From: JALYTY01 sp964546935 | GTDB taxonomy: Bacteria > Vulcanimicrobiota > Vulcanimicrobiia > Vulcanimicrobiales > Vulcanimicrobiaceae | Direction: 5' to 3' | Length of the DNA stretch: 64,000 nucleotides | Assembly: GCA_964546935.1 (NCBI GenBank) | Contig: CAZJLJ010000010.1 | Location: forward strand, 1-64,000 | Shown here: piece by piece, positions 59,406-64,000 of the stretch | How the letters are laid out: each line of letters starts with the position of its first letter | Position numbering within the stretch: position 1 is the stretch's first letter | Position numbers and translations under genes: made by a program | Notes under the pieces: generated by a model | What the model saw: only the letters and a program-made list of their open reading frames with translations | Told to the model about the DNA's origin: nothing | The model's database searches: none

Positions 59406-60601
59406 TGTATTTCGAAGAAGCTTGGCGCGTTCTTACAGCCAATCGCTTTCGGTCGCTTCTCACCATTCTGGGATTGATTATCGGTGTCGGCGCGGTCGTC
59501 GCCATTCAAGTTCTCGGCAATAGTATGGCGGGCGCACTGAACGGTGCGCTGGGAAGTTTTGCAGATAACACCTTCATCGTCTATCCGAATGCGACGCAGC
59601 GCAACGCGCAACAAGCCGCGATTCATTTGAGCGATCTTCCGGCGTTGCGCACGCTACCCGGCGTTGTCGATGCATTGCCGTTAGGACAGTTTCAGGATCT
59701 CGTGCACGTAGGCCACAACACGGCGCGTGAAAGCGTCGGCGCGGAAGGTGCGATTCCGTTTAACAATCTGCCTCTGCTGTATGGCCGCCGCATCGACAAC
59801 CAAGACGTTCAACTCGGAACGAACGTCTGTGTGCTGCCGAACGATGCGTACAAAAAGCTCTTCCCGGATGGCGGCGACCCGAGAGGTCAAAGCGTCTACG
59901 TCGGTGCGCGACGCTACCTAATTATCGGCGTGCTGACTGAGCCGAAGCGAGGATTCCTCAATCAGAACTTCGGAGGAGGCGGCATATCGGTTCCGTGGAC
60001 GACCTACGTTCGCAATTACGTTCGGGGCGACACGATCTTCGCCGCACGCTTCGTTACGCCGGACGCGAAAAGTATCCCAGGCCTAGAGCTGGCGGTGATT
60101 CAAAAACTGCGTGCGCTCCGCGGTGGCGCGACGACTCTTGAATACCAAACGTTCGATAAATCCGTTGTTACGGGGGCCATCAACGGGATTTTCAACGCCA
60201 TGACGCTGATCGTGGCACTCATCGGTGCGGTTTCTATGCTGGTCGCGGGCATCGGGATCATGAACATCATGCTTGTGTCGGTCGCAGAACGCACTCGTGA
60301 AATCGGCGTGCGCAAGGCGATCGGCGCGCGTAGCTCGCAAGTGTTGCTGCAATTTTTCCTTGAGGCGCTCTTACTGTGCGGCTCCGGCTGCGCTGCCGGC
60401 CTTGCAATTGGACTGGGTTTGGGAGCGTTCGTGAACGACCTTTTCATCATCAAACTAACCGGAACGGTAACGCCGCTCCCGTGGGTGGAAGCGCTGGCTA
60501 TTGCCGCGGGCTTCGCCATCGTCGTCACCGTTTTGTTCGGCACGTATCCGGCATACCGGGCGGCAAAGCTCGATCCGATCGAGGCCCTGCGCTATGAATA
60601 A
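59402..60601 (+). CDS. MacB/FtsX-type ABC transporter permease 2
   Basis: The 399 residues show the same layout as permease 1: RSLLTILGLIIGVGAVVAIQ, a periplasmic domain with VVDALPLGQFQDLVHVGHNT, and SMLVAGIGIMNIMLVSVAER, TREIGVRKAIGARSSQVLLQ. The overall length is the same as permease 1 and the periplasmic domains are clearly diverged. The stop overlaps the ATPase gene by 8 bp. Confidence 0.92.
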   Translation: MMYFEEAWRVLTANRFRSLLTILGLIIGVGAVVAIQVLGNSMAGALNGALGSFADNTFIVYPNATQRNAQQAAIHLSDLPALRTLPGVVDALPLGQFQDLVHVGHNTARESVGAEGAIPFNNLPLLYGRRIDNQDVQLGTNVCVLPNDAYKKLFPDGGDPRGQSVYVGARRYLIIGVLTEPKRGFLNQNFGGGGISVPWTTYVRNYVRGDTIFAARFVTPDAKSIPGLELAVIQKLRALRGGATTLEYQTFDKSVVTGAINGIFNAMTLIVALIGAVSMLVAGIGIMNIMLVSVAERTREIGVRKAIGARSSQVLLQFFLEALLLCGSGCAAGLAIGLGLGAFVNDLFIIKLTGTVTPLPWVEALAIAAGFAIVVTVLFGTYPAYRAAKLDPIEALRYE

Positions 60602-61301
60602 CGGCGCCCATCGCGACTCGCCCGCAATCGTACTGAACGGCATCACGAAAACGTATCGAAACGGTGGATTGGAGGTGCCTGTTCTTCACGGCATAGATCT
60701 GAGAGTCCAACACGGGGAGTACGTTGCGATAATGGGACCGTCAGGTTCCGGGAAGTCGACACTGATGAACATCATCGGCTGTCTCGATCGTGCAACGACC
60801 GGACGCTACGTGCTCGACGGTGAGGACGTTTCGAATCTAGACGACAACGCACTTGCCGAGATCCGTCTGCGCAAACTGGGCTTTGTGTTCCAGGGCTTCA
60901 ACTTGCTTGCGCGCACCGATGCGATAAAAAACGTCGCTCTCCCATTGTTTTATGCGGGCGTGGGTGCCCGGGAACGGTCGCGGCGAGCGATCGCAGCGCT
61001 CGAGGATGTGGGCCTCGGTGACCGGACCACGCATAAACCGAACGAACTCTCCGGTGGGCAACAGCAGCGGGTGGCCATCGCCCGCGCTCTGATCAACGAT
61101 CCCGCGGTGCTGCTGGCGGACGAGCCGACCGGCAACCTAGACACGAAAACTAGTGCCGATATCATGGCCGTTTTCCATAGGCTCTACGAAAGCGGACGGA
61201 CTATAATCATGGTTACGCACGACGAGGCAGTGGCCCGGCATGCGCGGCGCATAATCCGCCTCCTCGACGGCCTAATCGTCGCCGACGAACGCGGAGCCTA
61301 A
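60594..61301 (+). CDS. MacB-type ABC transporter ATP-binding protein
   Basis: From ATG 60594 there are 235 residues. Walker A is MGPSGSGKSTLMNIIG, the Q-loop is FVFQGFNLLARTDAIKNVAL, the signature is LSGGQQQRVAIARALINDP, Walker B is VLLADEPTGNLDTKTSADIM and the H-loop is IIMVTHDEAVARHARRIIRL. It energises the two permeases upstream. Gene order TolC-adaptor-permease-permease-ATPase matches MacAB-type export, but with the ATPase as a separate protein. The substrate is unknown. Confidence 0.95.
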   Translation: MNNGAHRDSPAIVLNGITKTYRNGGLEVPVLHGIDLRVQHGEYVAIMGPSGSGKSTLMNIIGCLDRATTGRYVLDGEDVSNLDDNALAEIRLRKLGFVFQGFNLLARTDAIKNVALPLFYAGVGARERSRRAIAALEDVGLGDRTTHKPNELSGGQQQRVAIARALINDPAVLLADEPTGNLDTKTSADIMAVFHRLYESGRTIIMVTHDEAVARHARRIIRLLDGLIVADERGA

Positions 61302-61395
61302 TCAAAAGCTCATCTCGACGACCGTATCAGACGCTACTTTTGGATGGCCGTCGAGTAGGGAAGTACAAAGCATACCGACAGACTTCAGGAGAACC

Positions 61396-62598
61396 GTGAG
61401 AAATCGCATCATGCCCACGCTCATTGTCGGGCTGGTGGGCGCAATACTTGGCAGTTTCGTGATGATGCTCTACGCGAGCACACACTTTACAAACGTAGCG
61501 GGGCCGAATAATACGCCGCCCGCAGTTGTTGCTGCTTCGATATCGGGCGTTAGCGATCAGGATCGCATCGTTACCGCTGTAAAGCGTACCAAAGCATCCG
61601 TTGTCGCAATCACTGAAACCATCAACGGGCAGCAAGTCGTTCCCGTCGATCCGCTCTTACAGCAATTCTTCGGACAACAGGGTCCCGGCATTGTGCGACC
61701 GTTTCGCGGTCAGGCATCGGGCTCCGGATTCATCTATGATTCAAGCGGTGACATCGTAACGAATGCTCACGTCATTCAGCCACCGTCGGGTGGCCGTGTG
61801 ACGAATTTGACGGTTGTTTTTGGTAACGGCGACCACAAGCCGGCGCATGTCGTTGCAGCCAATATCGGCGCCGATCTCGCAATAATCAAAGTCGATGGCT
61901 ACGCGAAGCTGCCGCCGCCGTTGCAATTGGCCGATTCCGATAAACTCGAACAAGGTCAATGGGCAATCGCCATCGGCGAGCCGTACGAACTGCAACAAAC
62001 GGTAACGCTCGGTGTCGTGTCGGCGTTCAATCGCGAGGAACAAGTTGCGGAAAATCAGCTCGCCTACGATTTCAAAGGCTTGCTGCAAACGTCGGCCCCG
62101 ATTAACCCGGGCAACTCCGGTGGTCCGCTCATCGACGTCGACGGCCAGGTCATCGGCGTAAATCAGCTGACGAACCAAGCCGCTCAAGGCATCGGTTTTG
62201 CGATTCCATCCAATACCGTGCGACGCATCGTGCCCGATCTTTTGAAGAACCCGGGCGTGCATCAGGGCACGGAGACGGGCTTCGTCGGCATTGTGATGGG
62301 GAACCTCACCCAGTCGGTGCGCAACCAAATCGGCTACAACGGTCCGCCGGGAGTCGTCGTTGGACAAGTAATGGCCGGCTCACCGGCAGACAAGGCCGGG
62401 CTGCAGCCGGGTGACGTCATCCTCTCGGCCGACGGGAAGTCGTTCACCGACTACACCGCGCTGCACAACTACATCGGCTCGAAGAAACCGGGCGACACGA
62501 TCCGGATGCAAGTCTGGTCCCAGGGCGTCAAAAAGCTCGTGGCCGTGAAGCTCGAGGAGAAACCAGCCGGTATCCCCGTCCAGGGCGGGGGGCCATAG
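61396..62598 (+). CDS. HtrA/DegP-like serine protease with PDZ domain
   Basis: The 400 residues start at GTG 61396, 4-5 bases after aggag. An N-terminal helix (TLIVGLVGAILGSFVMMLYA) anchors it to the membrane. The trypsin-like domain has the triad His in VTNAHVIQ, Asp in ANIGADLAIIKV, Ser in INPGNSGGPLIDVDGQVIGV. A PDZ domain follows (GVVVGQVMAGSPADKAGLQP, GDVILSADGKSFTDYTALHN). It guards the periplasm against misfolded protein. A terminator follows, then dnaK, which places two proteostasis genes side by side. Confidence 0.94.
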   Translation: MRNRIMPTLIVGLVGAILGSFVMMLYASTHFTNVAGPNNTPPAVVAASISGVSDQDRIVTAVKRTKASVVAITETINGQQVVPVDPLLQQFFGQQGPGIVRPFRGQASGSGFIYDSSGDIVTNAHVIQPPSGGRVTNLTVVFGNGDHKPAHVVAANIGADLAIIKVDGYAKLPPPLQLADSDKLEQGQWAIAIGEPYELQQTVTLGVVSAFNREEQVAENQLAYDFKGLLQTSAPINPGNSGGPLIDVDGQVIGVNQLTNQAAQGIGFAIPSNTVRRIVPDLLKNPGVHQGTETGFVGIVMGNLTQSVRNQIGYNGPPGVVVGQVMAGSPADKAGLQPGDVILSADGKSFTDYTALHNYIGSKKPGDTIRMQVWSQGVKKLVAVKLEEKPAGIPVQGGGP

Positions 62599-62640
62599 AG
62601 GCTGGGTCGCCCGCGACCCGACGCCTCGCCTGGTATACGA

Positions 62641-62666
62641 GGGCTCGCTAAAGGCGAGCCCTTTTT
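62641..62666 (+). terminator. Rho-independent terminator of the HtrA-like gene
   Basis: Gggctcgc pairs with gcgagccc around loop taaag, followed by ttttt. A classic intrinsic terminator 43 bases after the stop. Confidence 0.92.
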
Positions 62667-62962
62667 AATTCGTTGCAGTGCAACCGGGAGTGCCAGGAGC
62701 GTGTCATAGTAGACGTAAAGCCCTATCGCACGGTGCGATTGGGGTAGAAACAAACCGGCCTCGTCTCATGTAGAATGGGTCGGTAAGCAAATGGTGCGTT
62801 GGCCGTAAGTGGCAAGGCGCATCCCAGTATCGCCGGCATCGCCGGATCGTTGCGATAGGAACTCAACCTCGGTTCCTTCGCCTCGGCTCGAGAGCTGCGG
62901 TACTACGGGAGAAAGCTGGTCCGGGACGCTGCACCAAATTTATTGTGAGGTAGTACAACTTA
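62667..62962 (+). promoter_or_regulatory. Long leader/promoter region of dnaK
   Basis: A 296-bp gene-free stretch. It contains the inverted repeat atcgcac-g-gtgcgat (62725-62739), a second one ggaac...gttcc (62858-62876), and ribosome-site-like gagg before the dnaK ATG. I find no CIRCE element (the HrcA site with arms of TTAGCACTC type). Promoter and heat-shock control presumably lie here, but the exact elements are not recognisable. Confidence 0.4.
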
Positions 62963-64000
62963 ATGGCTAAAGTGGTCGGCATCGACCTCGGCACGACCAA
63001 TTCCGTCGTGTCCGTGATGGAGGGCTCTTCGCCCGTCGTCATTCCGAACTCTGAAGGGTCGCGCACGACCCCGTCGGTCGTAGCATTTACGAAGACCGGC
63101 GAACGCCTCGTAGGACAGCTCGCGAAGCGTCAAGCGATCACGAATCCGGATCGCACGATTGCTTCGATCAAGCGTCACATGGGCGAAGGCGATTACCGCG
63201 TCAAGATCGACGGCAAGGATTACACGCCGCAAGAAATCTCGGCGATGGTTCTGCAAAAGCTCGTCAACGACGCGAGCAACTATCTTGGTGAACGCGTAAC
63301 CAAAGCGGTCATCACCGTTCCCGCGTATTTCAACGACGCGCAACGCCAGGCAACGAAAGACGCCGGCAAGATTGCGGGTCTTGATGTGTTGCGCATCATC
63401 AACGAGCCGACGGCAGCTGCGTTGGCGTATGGTCTAGATAAAAAAGGCAACGAGACGATCCTCGTTTGGGACCTCGGCGGCGGTACGTTCGACGTATCGA
63501 TCCTCGAAGTCGGCGATGGCGTCTTCGAAGTCAAATCGACCAACGGCGACACGCATCTCGGCGGCGATGATTACGACCATCGTATCGTGGAGTGGCTTGT
63601 CGGCGAGTTCCGCAAAGAGCAAGGCATCGACCTAAGCAAAGACAAGCAGGCCATGCAGCGTCTAACGGAAGCTGCTGAAAAAGCGAAGATCGAGCTTTCA
63701 TCGGTCGTGCAAACGTCGATCAACCTGCCGTTCATTACGGCGGATCAAGAGGGTCCGAAGCATCTCGACATCACGCTCACGCGTGCGAAGTTCGAAGAGC
63801 TGACGGCCGATCTAACGGATCGCTGCATTGCGCCGTTCAAGAACGCGCTTGCCGATGCGAAGATCGACATCTCGCAAATCGACGAAGTGGTAATGGTTGG
63901 CGGTTCGACCCGTATGCCCGTTATCCAAGAGCTCGTCAAGAAGCTCACGGGCAAAGAGCCGAATCTCACGGTCAATCCCGACGAAGTCGTCGCGGTCGGC
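62963..64000 (+). CDS. dnaK: Chaperone DnaK, 5' part (cut by the window end)
   Basis: The 346 residues in the window cover the nucleotide-binding domain: VVGIDLGTTNSVVSVMEGSS, VITVPAYFNDAQRQATKDAG, RIINEPTAAALAYGLDKKGN, VWDLGGGTFDVSILEVGDG and EVVMVGGSTRMPVIQELVKK. The sequence is typical of bacterial DnaK. The frame is open at the edge; the peptide-binding domain is outside the window. Confidence 0.98.
   Translation, partial: MAKVVGIDLGTTNSVVSVMEGSSPVVIPNSEGSRTTPSVVAFTKTGERLVGQLAKRQAITNPDRTIASIKRHMGEGDYRVKIDGKDYTPQEISAMVLQKLVNDASNYLGERVTKAVITVPAYFNDAQRQATKDAGKIAGLDVLRIINEPTAAALAYGLDKKGNETILVWDLGGGTFDVSILEVGDGVFEVKSTNGDTHLGGDDYDHRIVEWLVGEFRKEQGIDLSKDKQAMQRLTEAAEKAKIELSSVVQTSINLPFITADQEGPKHLDITLTRAKFEELTADLTDRCIAPFKNALADAKIDISQIDEVVMVGGSTRMPVIQELVKKLTGKEPNLTVNPDEVVAVG

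Noticed and set aside
62667..62962. CIRCE heat-shock operator upstream of dnaK
   Set aside because: No TTAGCACTC/GAGTGCTAA-type arms with a 9-base spacer were found on reading the leader.

Overview
The window reads as a chromosomal segment of an uncultivated, GC-moderate diderm bacterium. Diderm signs are a Tad secretin, a TolC/HlyD efflux operon and an ADP-heptose-type glycosyltransferase. Menaquinone genes are of the futalosine type (mqnE-mqnA-mqnC), and RNase J, SecA with a SEC-C tail, LCP-family and RodZ-like proteins are present. The combination recalls Candidatus Eremiobacterota (WPS-2) or a related lineage, but that placement is an inference from gene content. A run of 100 N flanked by identical 55-bp ends shows that this is a scaffolded draft assembly, probably a MAG.

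Layout. 1-1.5 kb is a patchwork zone downstream of rlmN: two relic copies of the rlmN 3' end, a small membrane protein, a tRNA-like element inside a long inverted repeat, and a flavin-binding PNPOx-like protein. 1.5-9.4 kb is mixed housekeeping: rlmN, type-4 uracil-DNA glycosylase, YbjQ, GT9, DUF2079, prfB with an intact programmed frameshift, a GDPH-motif protein, GNAT, and a secreted TonB-C-like protein. 9.4-21.1 kb is one minus-strand block: RodZ-like, YajQ, RimO, LCP, polysaccharide deacetylase, small membrane protein, lipoprotein, GAF histidine kinase, SecA. 21.1-30.7 kb holds mnmA, a PAS protein, the mqn operon, PAP2, ftsK and an isocitrate/isopropylmalate-type dehydrogenase.

30.8-33 kb carries two tandem PilZ-type genes, the relic of a third, and a truncated pseudogene. 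32.9-48.7 kb is a large divergent Tad/Flp pilus locus. The minus arm runs secretin, Flp, TadE-like, TadG-like, TadE-like, an anchored beta-rich protein, then a membrane-embedded spermidine-synthase-like protein bracketed by two paralogous small membrane proteins. The plus arm runs a secreted stalk-like protein, three Flp pilins, a prepilin peptidase, CpaB/RcpC, a TadZ-TadA fusion, TadB, TadC, a second prepilin peptidase and a DUF192 protein. Most neighbours overlap by 4-30 bp, so each arm looks like one transcription unit. A STAND/SARP-like regulator lies convergent to its end.

50.5-64 kb contains a glycosyltransferase, an EamA transporter falsely split by the assembly gap, RNase J, a small secreted protein, a Yip1/TolC/HlyD/permease/permease/ATPase efflux operon of MacAB type, an HtrA-like protease with a clear terminator, and the 5' part of dnaK, which runs off the end. 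No CRISPR array, insertion sequence, integrase or rRNA gene was seen.
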